A stretch of DNA of 64,000 nt from Desulfosoma sp. (GTDB lineage: Bacteria; Desulfobacterota; Syntrophobacteria; Syntrophobacterales; DSM-9756), in the NCBI GenBank assembly GCA_037481875.1, contig JBBFKY010000010.1:61672-125671 (forward strand), written 5' to 3'. The position numbers and the translations under genes were made by a program. The notes under the pieces were generated by a model. That model had not been told where the DNA came from. It saw nothing but the letters and a program-made list of their open reading frames with translations, and searched no databases. The first letter of the stretch is position 1; each line of letters opens with the position of its first letter. Below are positions 10,699 through 19,206 of the stretch, one piece after another.

Positions 10699-11130
10699 AT
10701 GCTTTTTCAGGATTGCTTGTGTTTTCAGCTGGGTTCCATGAGTCGATCCCTGGCCCGCTACTACCGCGACCGCATCGCGCCCTATGGGCTCACGCACGCC
10801 CAGTTTTTTATGCTGATGGCTTTGTACGAAGAAGAAGGAGCCACCTTGAGCACTCTGGCGGAAAAAACCCATTTGGATCGGCCGACCGTCACCGGTTTGG
10901 TGGACCGTTTAGAGCGGGACGGGTGGGCGGCTCGGAAACCCGATCCCAATGATCGTCGATCGTCCCGTGTTTTTTTGACTCCCAAAGCCCAAGATCATCG
11001 AGAAGCCCTTCTTCGAATTTACCATGAGGTTAATGGGATGCTTTTGGAAAGATTTGGACATGAAGAATGGAGACGCTTTCGTTCTTTATTGGAACGTGTG
11101 CTGGGCGAGGACGATTATCAGGGGGCTTAG
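10699..11130 (+). CDS. MarR-family transcriptional regulator
   Basis: A 143-residue winged-helix regulator. The MarR core runs from about 25 to 110: THAQFFMLMALYEEEG, then LSTLAEKTHLDRPTVTGLVDRL (cited in two overlapping pieces, recognition helix DRPTVTGLVDRL), and the wing motif DPNDRRSSRVFLTP. MarR proteins are dimeric repressors usually released by small ligands or oxidation. The ATG at 10699 has AAAGGAG upstream; an ATG six codons earlier lacks one. It is divergent from the PerR-like gene and upstream of the flavoprotein and acyl-CoA synthetase genes, which it may control. Confidence 0.9.
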   Translation: MLFQDCLCFQLGSMSRSLARYYRDRIAPYGLTHAQFFMLMALYEEEGATLSTLAEKTHLDRPTVTGLVDRLERDGWAARKPDPNDRRSSRVFLTPKAQDHREALLRIYHEVNGMLLERFGHEEWRRFRSLLERVLGEDDYQGA

Positions 11131-11144
11131 GAGTTTGTCCTAGT

Positions 11145-11177
11145 CCTAAAGGAATAACCCGGTTTCGGGATTTTAGG
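11145..11177 (+). terminator. Hairpin after the marR-like gene
   Basis: Nested arms CCTAAA...TTTAGG and CCCG-GTTT-CGGG just beyond the stop. There is no U-tract, so it may be a weak terminator or chance. Confidence 0.3.
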
Positions 11178-11366
11178 GGCCATGAGCCACCACGCCCAAG
11201 CTTTTATAAGGGTATTTAACGTACCGGTCATTGCGAGTTGCGGGACAAGCTCCTAAGAGATCTGAATTGTTGGCCGCTCGTTTGAGAGTATTGGACGACG
11301 CGAAAAGTTCTTGGAAAAGAAGGAGGGGTTTCAGAAACCCTTAGGGGCCGAAGGGAGGGTGTGTTC

Positions 11367-11990
11367 ATGAAGATTCTTGCCCTGAACGGTAGTCACCGAA
11401 AAGGTGGAAATACAGCCATTATGCTACGAATCGTTCTGGAAGAAGCGCAAAAGGGTGGGGCAGAAACCGAACTTCTTGAACTTGTGGATTATCGCATCGA
11501 TTACTGTCTGTCCTGTCACTGGTGTCTTCGCGAAGCGCGTTGTTCCATTCAGGATGACGAGATGCTCTTTTTGGCGGAAAAGCTGATGTGTTGCGACGCC
11601 TTGGTTCTTGGTTCTCCGGTGTATTTCGGTAACGTGACCGGAAGGATGAAGGTCTTTATGGATCGAACTCGGTTTCTGCATATGAGGGAAAATCTTTTGG
11701 CAGGAAAGCTCGGAGCCGCCGTGACTCATGCGGGGCTGCGCAATGGAGGCCAGGAAATGACCCAGATGATCCTCGAACGTTTCTTGGTCTTGCATGGTTT
11801 TCGGCTGGTGGAGCCTCGAGAGCCCGGCCGTCCCATTTACAATTCCGGAATTTCGGGAACCTTGTTTGAGACGGTGGATCAAGGACGTTTTCGGTGGAAG
11901 AAGAGTGTGCTTCAGGACGAACTTACGGTGGAAATGTGTCGAGCTTTGGGCCGCAATCTGCTTCGCTGCGGCGCCCTCCAACCAATCTGA
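11367..11990 (+). CDS. Iron-sulfur flavoprotein (NADPH-dependent FMN reductase family)
   Basis: A 207-residue flavodoxin-fold protein. The FMN phosphate loop is NGSHRKGGNT near the N-terminus and the flavin-contact segment is LGSPVYFGNVTGRMKVFMDR. The compact cysteine motif C47-x2-C50-x2-C53-x5-C59 is that of iron-sulfur flavoproteins, which bind a [4Fe-4S] cluster and FMN and pass electrons in anaerobes. I start at the ATG at 11367 with GGGAGGG upstream, two codons after the first possible GTG. The next gene begins 23 bp later on the same strand. Confidence 0.88.
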   Translation: MKILALNGSHRKGGNTAIMLRIVLEEAQKGGAETELLELVDYRIDYCLSCHWCLREARCSIQDDEMLFLAEKLMCCDALVLGSPVYFGNVTGRMKVFMDRTRFLHMRENLLAGKLGAAVTHAGLRNGGQEMTQMILERFLVLHGFRLVEPREPGRPIYNSGISGTLFETVDQGRFRWKKSVLQDELTVEMCRALGRNLLRCGALQPI

Positions 11991-12013
11991 ACCCTGCCAT
12001 ATCGGAGGCGGTC

Positions 12014-14098
12014 ATGGATCCCTTGTTTGATCCGAGATCGGTGGCTGTGGTCGGGGTTTCCCCGTCCCCGGAAAACTTGGGCAAAAACATTATCAAAAAT
12101 CTGAGGTTGTTCGGGTTTAGGGGAACCATCTATCCCATTGGACCTCGAGGCGGCGTCGTGGAAGGCTACAGAGTTTATGAATCCGTTAAGGAACTTCCCG
12201 AACCGGTGGATGTGGCCGTGATTTTGACGCCGGCTCGTTTCGTCCCCGACCTGCTGGCTGAGTGCGGAGAAATCGGGGTGCGATGGGCCGTGATTCAATC
12301 AGGAGGTTTTCGAGAATCGGGTTTAGAGAGGATGGATCTGGAAAAGCAGGTTTTGGACACGGCCAGCCGCTACGACATACGCTTTGTGGGCCCCAACTGC
12401 CTTGGCGTGATGGACACAACCACGGGTTTTTCGGTTCCTTTCATTGCCCTGCCTGCTGTGTACAGAACCGGGCGCACGGCGATTATGGCCCAGAGCGGTG
12501 GCATGGGATTGTCCTTGGCCGAAGCACTGAGCACGGCGGGCGTTGGTTTCGGGAAATTCGTCAGTCTTGGAAACAAATTAAATCTGGACGAGGTCGATTA
12601 CCTCACCTCTATGGTGGATGATCCCAAGACAGACATCCTTTATTTTTACCTGGAAGATTTCAAGCGAGGTCGGGAATTTTTTGAGTTCGCATCCCGGAGT
12701 CCCAAGCCCATAGTTCTCCACAAATCCAATACTTCCCCTCTCAGCCGAACCATCGCCCAGTCCCATACGGCAGCCTTGGCAGCCGATGACCGTCTGGTGG
12801 ACCATTTGGCCAAGGAAGCCGGGGTTGTCCGGGTTCGTTCGGTGAGCGAAGCTGTCAAGGTTATCAAGGGTTTTTCTCTGCCAGTGCTTCGTGGCCGCAG
12901 GTTGGCGGTGCTTTCCCGTTCCGGAGGGCACGCCGTGGTGGCAGCGGACACCTGTGATGCCTTGGGTTTTACGTTTCCGCCTTTGGCCGACGAGGTCCTT
13001 AACGAGGTTCAACGACACGCCAGGGCTGGAGTCATCCGGCTTGGGAATCCACTGGATTTGGGTGATATCTATGACCTGAACGTCTATGAAGGTTTGGTGG
13101 AAAAGGTCATGAGACAGCCGGACATTGATGGTGTTGTGCACATCCATGTCTCGCACATGGCGGTGGAGCACGACGCCACCATGCGATTGCTGGATGACCT
13201 TAAGCGCCACGCCGCGGTTTACCGGAAACCCGTTGCCGTGGTTGTGGAAGTTCCTTTCAAGGATCGCGTGGCTTTGGAGAGAGAGGCTTCTTATCCTTTC
13301 TTTACGGATGTTCGTGACGCCCTGGAGGCCTTAAGCGCACAGCACTGGTATTATACGTCTTCAAAGAGGGCGAGACCTTCCATGGGGACGAAAGGGGCGA
13401 AACCGCCCTGGTTTGAAACCGCACAGGCATGGATTCAATCCCGAAAAGAGGCGGGGCGACAGCCGTTGCTCCATGAGTGTTTTGAACTCCTTGAAATTCT
13501 TGGCATGAGCGTGGCGCCATGGAGGCTGGTTAAATCCTGGAGCGAGGTGCAGAATGCCGCTGAAGCCTTGGGATATCCTGTGGCCCTCAAGGCTGTTGGG
13601 AGTGATCTTGTCCACAAGAGCGATCAAGGAGCGGTTGTCCTTGGCATCAACGACGCCACTGCGTTGGACAAGGCGTGGCGAAGCCTCTGGACTCGAGGCT
13701 TCAGCCTGGAAGGCATAGTGGTGCAAAAGATGATGGTCGGGAGTCGCGAGATGATTGTCGGAGCTCATCGAGATCCTGTTTTCGGCTCGGTGGTGCTGGT
13801 AGGAATGGGCGGCATTCTTGTCGAACTCCTCCACGATGTTTCTGTGTGCTTGACCCCCCTCTCTTCAGCGGAGGCTTTGGAAATGATCCATCATCTGCGA
13901 GGCGCTTCCCTTCTCAAAGGCTATCGTGGTCTGCGACCTCTAGATCTGACAGAAGTCGGCGAGGCCGTCTCACGTCTTTCTCTTTTTATGGATTGTTTTC
14001 CCGCCGTTCGAGAAATCGACATCAATCCCATTATCTTCGGTGACCAAGGGGAAGCGGGTGTCGCCGTGGATGGGCACCTTCTTCTTGAGAAGGTATGA
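12014..14098 (+). CDS. ADP-forming acyl-CoA synthetase (alpha-beta fusion), paralogue 1
   Basis: A 694-residue fusion of the NDP-forming acetyl-CoA synthetase alpha and beta parts, which interconvert acyl-CoA plus ADP with acid plus ATP. Order: CoA-binding domain (FDPRSVAVVGVSPSPENLG; GPNCLGVMDT), a succinyl-CoA-ligase-like domain with the phospho-histidine in QSHTAALA, and a C-terminal ATP-grasp domain with HKSDQGAVVLGI. The ATG at 12014 has GGAGG upstream; the frame upstream overlaps the flavoprotein gene. Followed 52 bp later by a second paralogue. The acid substrate is unknown; a role in energy-conserving acid activation or release is inferred. Confidence 0.9.
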   Translation: MDPLFDPRSVAVVGVSPSPENLGKNIIKNLRLFGFRGTIYPIGPRGGVVEGYRVYESVKELPEPVDVAVILTPARFVPDLLAECGEIGVRWAVIQSGGFRESGLERMDLEKQVLDTASRYDIRFVGPNCLGVMDTTTGFSVPFIALPAVYRTGRTAIMAQSGGMGLSLAEALSTAGVGFGKFVSLGNKLNLDEVDYLTSMVDDPKTDILYFYLEDFKRGREFFEFASRSPKPIVLHKSNTSPLSRTIAQSHTAALAADDRLVDHLAKEAGVVRVRSVSEAVKVIKGFSLPVLRGRRLAVLSRSGGHAVVAADTCDALGFTFPPLADEVLNEVQRHARAGVIRLGNPLDLGDIYDLNVYEGLVEKVMRQPDIDGVVHIHVSHMAVEHDATMRLLDDLKRHAAVYRKPVAVVVEVPFKDRVALEREASYPFFTDVRDALEALSAQHWYYTSSKRARPSMGTKGAKPPWFETAQAWIQSRKEAGRQPLLHECFELLEILGMSVAPWRLVKSWSEVQNAAEALGYPVALKAVGSDLVHKSDQGAVVLGINDATALDKAWRSLWTRGFSLEGIVVQKMMVGSREMIVGAHRDPVFGSVVLVGMGGILVELLHDVSVCLTPLSSAEALEMIHHLRGASLLKGYRGLRPLDLTEVGEAVSRLSLFMDCFPAVREIDINPIIFGDQGEAGVAVDGHLLLEKV

Positions 14099-14150
14099 GG
14101 CATGCAGGAATGAGCCAAAGTCGCCTGGGCTCGAAACAAGGAGGAATCCA

Positions 14151-16292
14151 GTGACCGGTCAACACCGAGATCCCTTAGAAGCGTTCGATGCCATGTTGTG
14201 TCCAGGTTCGGTTGCAGTGGTCGGAGCGTCCACCCATGGCGGAAAGGTCGGGAATTTCGTGCTGCGCTCGGTGTTGGCCTCCGGGGTGCAGCATGTCTAT
14301 GCGGTCCACGCGGGCGGAGCCAAAGAAGTTCTGGGTGTGAAAGCTTACCCGTCCATCGGCACGATCCCCAAAGACAAGGTGGATCTTTTTCTTTTTGCGA
14401 TCCCGCAAGACCACATCCTTGCTAATTTTCAAGACGCCATTGACAAAGGATGTCGAGGGGCCGTCATCTTTACGGCAGGTTTTCGAGAGGCTGGAGAGGA
14501 AGGGCTGCAAAAGCAGTTGGCGCTGCGACGTATGGCCGATGAAGCAGGTGTGAAAATCATCGGTCCCAACACCATGGGGTTCTATCGTTCCCACAGTCGC
14601 ATGAATGCGACCTTCATGCCGGTTTTGTCAGACTTTTTTAAAGAAAAGGGTCGTATCACAGTCGTCAGCCAAAGCGGTGGTGTCGCAGGTTTTGCAGCCA
14701 TTCGTTTTCTTGAGGACCACATTCCCATTGGAACGCTCGTGTGTCTGGGAAACCGGGCCAATGTAGAATTTGCCGACATGCTGGATTTTTGCGCTCAAGA
14801 TACGGAAACTTCTGTGGTGGCACTTTTCATTGAAGGGCTGGACGATGTTCGTCGGTTCTACGAGTCGGCGGCCAATTGTGCTTCTCAAAAGCCCGTGGTG
14901 GTTCTCGGAGCGGGCTACACGGCCGCAGGCCAAAAGGTGGCGCGTTCCCACACGGGAAGCATGGCACAATCGGAAGCGATTTACGAAGCGGCTTTTCGTC
15001 AGGCAGGTCTGATTCGAGTGCGCACGGTCGAGGAACTGGTGGATACGGCGAAAATTCTGGATCTCAGTCCACGACCTAAGGGAAATCGAGTGGCCATCAC
15101 CACGCATACAGCCGGACCGGCTGTTCTGGCTTCCGACGTCATGGCTCGAAAAGGTCTCGCCCTTGAGGATCTCAGTGACGAAACCAAGAAAGCTCTGGTG
15201 TCCCGGAAGATGCTGGCACCGTTCATGCCGCCGGGAAATCCTGTGGATCTCACCACGTTCGGTTACCTTGACCGACGTCTTTATGTGGAGGTTTTGGACC
15301 TTTTGGCGAAGGACCCCAATGTGGATGCCACACTTTCCATATGCATATCAGGTTTGGGGGATCCTCAAGTTGTTCCTTTTCCCATCGAAGCTTATGGTCA
15401 GACGCTGAAGACATCGGGCAAACCCGGAGTTTTCGTATGGGGAGCTCCCTCAGGGGCCAAAGAAGAATTTCAAGCATGGATGCGTGCTGGTGTTCCGGCC
15501 TATCCCACGGCAGAGCGGGCGGCTGCGGCTCTGGCGAATCTTTACGAGGCGACCCGCCCTAAGGTTCAAACACCTGGGGAGAGTTCTTTTGAACCGTTGC
15601 CAAGGGAAGTTCTTGGTCTTGTGGATAATCTTCGGGCTTCGGGACAAAAGTTGGTTTTGGAAGCGGAGGCCAAGCGTGTTCTGGAAAGCGCCGGTTTGCG
15701 CACAGCCCGCACACAGGTGGCAAGGAACGTAGATGAGGCCGTCATGGAAGCCGGAAGGACCGGTTTTCCTGTGGTGATGAAAATCGTTTCTCCAGACATT
15801 ATCCACAAAAGCGATGTGGGAGGGGTTCGCCTGGGAATCGACGATGAGGCAGCTGTGCGACGGGCCTTTCAGGAGATGACCAAACAGGTGAAGGATTGCC
15901 TTCCTCAAGCCCGTCTTCTTGGGGTGGGTATTCAGCCCATGGTCCCTGAGGGGACCGAGGTGATTGTAGGCGGTTACAGGGACCCTCAAGCCGGACCGGT
16001 GGTCATGTTTGGTTTAGGGGGAATCTGGGTGGAGGTGTTAAAGGACGTATCTTTTCGTTTAGCTCCCGTTTCCGAAGCGGAAGCTTTCAGAATGATTGAA
16101 GACATCCGAGGAGCTCGGGTCCTGGAAGGGGTTCGAGGTCGAAAGCCTGTGAACAAAAGAGCCTTGGTTGCCTTGATTGAAACCGTTGGCCGCCTCATGG
16201 CTCAGGCACCCATTGCGGAAATCGATTGCAATCCTGTCATTTTTCATGGGGACACGTACACCATTGCCGACGCCCGCATGGTTTTGCTCTAA
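14151..16292 (+). CDS. ADP-forming acyl-CoA synthetase (alpha-beta fusion), paralogue 2
   Basis: A 713-residue paralogue of the preceding gene with the same domain order: CoA-binding (CPGSVAVVGASTHGGKVGNF), catalytic histidine in RSHTGSMAQ, and ATP-grasp with IIHKSDVGGVRLG. It differs in the CoA-domain loop, where the usual GPNCxG is GPNTMG. I start at the GTG at 14151, which has AAGGAGG six bases upstream; the longer frame overlaps the previous gene. Two diverged complete copies side by side suggest different acids, or a heteromeric enzyme. An SRPBCC gene follows. Confidence 0.9.
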   Translation: MTGQHRDPLEAFDAMLCPGSVAVVGASTHGGKVGNFVLRSVLASGVQHVYAVHAGGAKEVLGVKAYPSIGTIPKDKVDLFLFAIPQDHILANFQDAIDKGCRGAVIFTAGFREAGEEGLQKQLALRRMADEAGVKIIGPNTMGFYRSHSRMNATFMPVLSDFFKEKGRITVVSQSGGVAGFAAIRFLEDHIPIGTLVCLGNRANVEFADMLDFCAQDTETSVVALFIEGLDDVRRFYESAANCASQKPVVVLGAGYTAAGQKVARSHTGSMAQSEAIYEAAFRQAGLIRVRTVEELVDTAKILDLSPRPKGNRVAITTHTAGPAVLASDVMARKGLALEDLSDETKKALVSRKMLAPFMPPGNPVDLTTFGYLDRRLYVEVLDLLAKDPNVDATLSICISGLGDPQVVPFPIEAYGQTLKTSGKPGVFVWGAPSGAKEEFQAWMRAGVPAYPTAERAAAALANLYEATRPKVQTPGESSFEPLPREVLGLVDNLRASGQKLVLEAEAKRVLESAGLRTARTQVARNVDEAVMEAGRTGFPVVMKIVSPDIIHKSDVGGVRLGIDDEAAVRRAFQEMTKQVKDCLPQARLLGVGIQPMVPEGTEVIVGGYRDPQAGPVVMFGLGGIWVEVLKDVSFRLAPVSEAEAFRMIEDIRGARVLEGVRGRKPVNKRALVALIETVGRLMAQAPIAEIDCNPVIFHGDTYTIADARMVLL

Positions 16293-16410
16293 TTCCAAGA
16301 ACGACATTCTTCCTGGTTCAGGGACCGTGTCTGGAATGGGGCGGAATCGGTGGGGGCATCGAGGCTCTGTGGCCCCTTATTTTCTCGAGGATCACCTGAG
16401 GGTTCTGGAC

Positions 16411-16926
16411 ATGCCACGCTTACAATGGGAACTTCGCCGATGGAGGCTGGCCGTCAAACTATGGGTGAATCAGCCGGCCCATCGCCTCTGGGCGATTTTC
16501 ACCGATGTTCGTCTCTGGCCTATGTGGGGTCCCAGCATTCGCGGCGTGAGCATCTTCGGATCGGGCTATGGGGTGTATGAAGGCTTGCAGGGCAGGGCGA
16601 AAACGATCCTGGGCTTTTCGGTCCCTTTTGTTATCGACCATGTGGATCCAGGACGTTCTTGGACATGGCGTGTCGCAGGATTTTCGGCCACGGGGCATGA
16701 AGTGCAAAGCGCCGGACTTCATGCCTCGTGGCTTGTGTTTACTGTTCCCTTGTGGGCGTTTTTCTATGTTCCCGTATGCCTTATCGCGGCCCGTCGCATT
16801 GCCTTGATAGCTCATCGGGGTTCAGGAAAAGACGATCAAGCTGAACCGATCAACGGCAGTTCTTTTTCGACGGTAAAAAACACTGCGAATTCTTTGGTGT
16901 CAGGATCTTCGGATCTGGTCGCATAA
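16411..16926 (+). CDS. SRPBCC (START-like) ligand-binding protein
   Basis: A 171-residue protein of the SRPBCC/polyketide-cyclase fold, a hydrophobic-ligand cavity. The diagnostic start is VNQPAHRLWAIFTDVRLWPMWGPSI, cited here as NQPAHRLWAIFTDVRLWP. A hydrophobic stretch (LVFTVPLWAFFYVPVCLI) near residue 120 may be a membrane segment. The final 30 codons overlap the convergent downstream gene by 91 bp and lack fold character, so the true end may be a read-through or a lost stop. Start at the ATG at 16411 with GAGGG about 8 nt upstream; an earlier ATG at 16336 is possible. Confidence 0.65.
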   Translation: MPRLQWELRRWRLAVKLWVNQPAHRLWAIFTDVRLWPMWGPSIRGVSIFGSGYGVYEGLQGRAKTILGFSVPFVIDHVDPGRSWTWRVAGFSATGHEVQSAGLHASWLVFTVPLWAFFYVPVCLIAARRIALIAHRGSGKDDQAEPINGSSFSTVKNTANSLVSGSSDLVA

Positions 16927-17216
16927 CTTTTTCGACGCAAAGACTCAATCAGTTCGGGATCCTGAGACTCCTTTACCTTTTTTAGAAAAAAGCGCTTTCC
17001 TTTGTAGCCTCCGCCATCTTCACGGAAAAGATAAGCGGCTCGAGGATTCGATTGCAGGTTGTGGTGGGTCAGTCGATCTTTCATGATAAAGCCAAGGGTG
17101 CCGTCTTCCATGACGTGGGGTCGAGCGTAGACCGCCACATCCACCTTTCCTTCCGCATCCGCCGTCGCCAGAACACCGAAACCTTTTGTCTGATCGAAAT
17201 AAGCCTTGAGATCCAT
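16836..17216 (-). CDS. Pyridoxamine 5'-phosphate oxidase-like flavin-binding protein
   Basis: A 126-residue split-barrel protein of the PNPOx-like family, which binds FMN or a related cofactor. Visible features are GFGVLATADAEGKVDVAVYARP at the start (the segment VLATADAEGKVDVAVYARP is the typical first beta hairpin) and RLTHHNLQSNPRAAYLF in the middle. AAAGGAG precedes the ATG at 17216. Its 3' end overlaps the SRPBCC gene on the other strand by 91 bp. Proteins of this size often act as general redox or stress proteins; the substrate is not evident. Confidence 0.85.
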   Translation of the reverse strand: MDLKAYFDQTKGFGVLATADAEGKVDVAVYARPHVMEDGTLGFIMKDRLTHHNLQSNPRAAYLFREDGGGYKGKRFFLKKVKESQDPELIESLRRKSYATRSEDPDTKEFAVFFTVEKELPLIGSA

Positions 17217-17375
17217 GGTCTGCTCCTTTCAAAGATCGTGCATCCCAACAAATTGCGTGGTGTTTTTTCAGCTTCACAGAACTCCGCCTGCCATACGCCC
17301 CTTCTAAAATAAGGAGCTCTCACCGATGTGCCAGACCTCAAGGCCTTGAAGGAACCGTAGGCCTTCCCCTCAGGC

Positions 17376-17621
17376 CTATTCCACCTGGATGGGCGTGGCC
17401 TTTTTCTCGCCGCACTTTTCGGCTTTTTTCTTTTCCAGGTGATTGATATGTTCATCGATCAGGCTACGCACCGCTCGAAGGACTTCGATGCGTGCATTGA
17501 TCAAATGATCCCAGAAAGGACCCGCTGGACCCTTGACGCTTCCCAAAGCCCGCATCATTTGGCACATGGGACAACGGCATCGGGTTCCTTGGCTTTGTTC
17601 ATGTTCTTCATGCCGGCTCAT
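17376..17621 (-). CDS. Small CxxC protein coupled to ArsA
   Basis: An 81-residue hydrophilic protein of unknown function. It starts MSRHEEHEQSQ and carries C-x-C-x2-C in RCRCPMCQMM, a likely metal site, followed by a helical stretch (INARIEVLRAVRSLIDEHI) and a lysine-rich tail. The ATG at 17621 has GGAGGCGG upstream and lies inside the end of the ArsA gene (14-bp overlap), so the two are translationally coupled. The pairing suggests a partner or client of the ATPase. I know no named family for it. Confidence 0.7.
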   Translation of the reverse strand: MSRHEEHEQSQGTRCRCPMCQMMRALGSVKGPAGPFWDHLINARIEVLRAVRSLIDEHINHLEKKKAEKCGEKKATPIQVE

Positions 17622-18804
17622 GACCGCCTCCAAAGGTGACCGTCAGGGTTTCATTTTCCAGTCTCGCCTTTTCCGGTTGAAGCCGCGCAAAAGCTCGCGG
17701 CAGGATCAGGTTTCGTTTGAACGCCCCCATACGAATAATGAGTTCATCCCCGATCTTGCTTAAAGAAATCTCTTCACGGCTGACAAAGGGAAAATGAATA
17801 CGAACCATGTGGCATCCATTCTCGGCAAGAAAGCTAACCGGCTGATGGTGATAGAGAATCTCCTGCGGTGGTGTCTCACCGTAAAGAGCCTCACCCAGTG
17901 CTTTCAGACGTTCGTAACCCAATGTTTCCTGTTCGTAGTAAGGTGCCGTCAGCAAAGGGATCGGATGAAAAGCTGTGGTGACCAGTTTCAGATAAGACTG
18001 TTGCTGTTGATAGAGGGCTTGAAGAAAAGGATCGCTCGAGTTTTCGTTCAGAAGTCGATTGATAATGATGGCATCGATGCCCAATTGGTGCAGAGAAAAG
18101 AACATGAAGCTTCTTTGGGTTTCTCGAATGACCATTTTTTCCAGGTTGGTGACGAGACGCACCGAGGTGGTTTGAGTGTCGGTGAGAATGGCGTCCACGC
18201 CGCGTAACCGCTGAAAGAGTCTTTCGATGGAGGCAAAGTAGGCGTCTTCGGGTAAAGGTACATCGGAGAAACGGCGAACCACGGGACGCGCCACTCGAAA
18301 AAGGTTCCGTTCCATTCGAAAAATCTTTTCCATGTACCATTCCAATGCCTTGGGGACACTCACAAAGCGAATGGATTCGGCCGTCGGGGCGCAATCCAGG
18401 ATCAAAACATCGTAGGTTTGATCTCTCACATAGCGGTTGACGTAAAGAAGGGCGCTGACTTCCTCCATACCGGGAAGAACCGCCAATTCTTCCGCGAGCA
18501 CCTGGTCCAACCCCGAAATGTTAAGCAGAAGACTTAGATACTGATGAACTTCTCCCCAGTGTTTTTGAATCTCTTCATGGACGTCCAGCTCTTGAATCCA
18601 CAACTGGTCGGATATCTCCACAGGTTGACCGCGGTTAACGTCCATGAGACGTCGATCCAGATCAAAAGCGTCGCTGAGGCTGTGGGCGGGATCCAAGGAC
18701 ATCACCAGGGTCTTAAGGCCGCGTTCCGCCAAAAGAACGCCTGTGGCAGCGGCCACGCTGGTTTTGCCCACCCCCCCTTTTCCTGCAAAAAGGAGAAGAC
18801 GCAT
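17608..18804 (-). CDS. ArsA/Get3-family ATPase
   Basis: A 398-residue deviant-Walker ATPase. The P-loop is GKGGVGKTSVAAATG at residues 8-22, switch I includes LDPAHSLSDAFD, and the last ~70 residues (CHMVRIHFPFVSREEISL to NETLTVTF) form the HSP20-like C-terminal domain often fused in bacterial ArsA-like ATPases. No arsB, arsC or arsD is nearby, so an arsenite pump role is not supported; a chaperone-like or membrane-protein-targeting role is an alternative. I start at the conserved MRLLLFAGKGG; an ATG at 18855 is possible. The small CxxC gene overlaps its stop. Confidence 0.88.
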   Translation of the reverse strand: MRLLLFAGKGGVGKTSVAAATGVLLAERGLKTLVMSLDPAHSLSDAFDLDRRLMDVNRGQPVEISDQLWIQELDVHEEIQKHWGEVHQYLSLLLNISGLDQVLAEELAVLPGMEEVSALLYVNRYVRDQTYDVLILDCAPTAESIRFVSVPKALEWYMEKIFRMERNLFRVARPVVRRFSDVPLPEDAYFASIERLFQRLRGVDAILTDTQTTSVRLVTNLEKMVIRETQRSFMFFSLHQLGIDAIIINRLLNENSSDPFLQALYQQQQSYLKLVTTAFHPIPLLTAPYYEQETLGYERLKALGEALYGETPPQEILYHHQPVSFLAENGCHMVRIHFPFVSREEISLSKIGDELIIRMGAFKRNLILPRAFARLQPEKARLENETLTVTFGGGHEPA

Positions 18805-19206
18805 GGCTTTGTTCCGATCTTTGAAGTGTGTTTTCGCTGTATAAACAAGATTCATCGTTTTTAAGATTAAATCCGAGGTGCCCACGGTTTCAAGTCCACA
18901 GGAGCGGACCTGCATGAAGGGCGTTGAGTTAAAAAGAGCAAAAAACTCTGTCGACAGGGATGCGGTCGGCCATCTTGAAAGCGCTCTGAAAGGGCCATAT
19001 TTTTTGAATTTGAAAAGATTCCGACACGCTCGGAACACCATACAAAAATCTTTGCTTGAACCCAAGGGTGGGTGTAGAAACGCCATGCCGGTGGGTTCAA
19101 AAGGGAAATCCTTTCACAAGGTACCCGTCCGACAATGGGTGATGGCGCGGCTTGCCGCACCTTTACGAGCCTCAAATGGCCATTTATCAAAGGGAACGCG
19201 GTTTTC
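18805..19206. other. Divergent intergenic gap without recognised features
   Basis: This gap separates the ArsA gene from the glycosyltransferase operon transcribed the other way, so it must hold two promoters. I could not identify convincing -35/-10 pairs, repeats or RNA genes in it. Confidence 0.5.
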
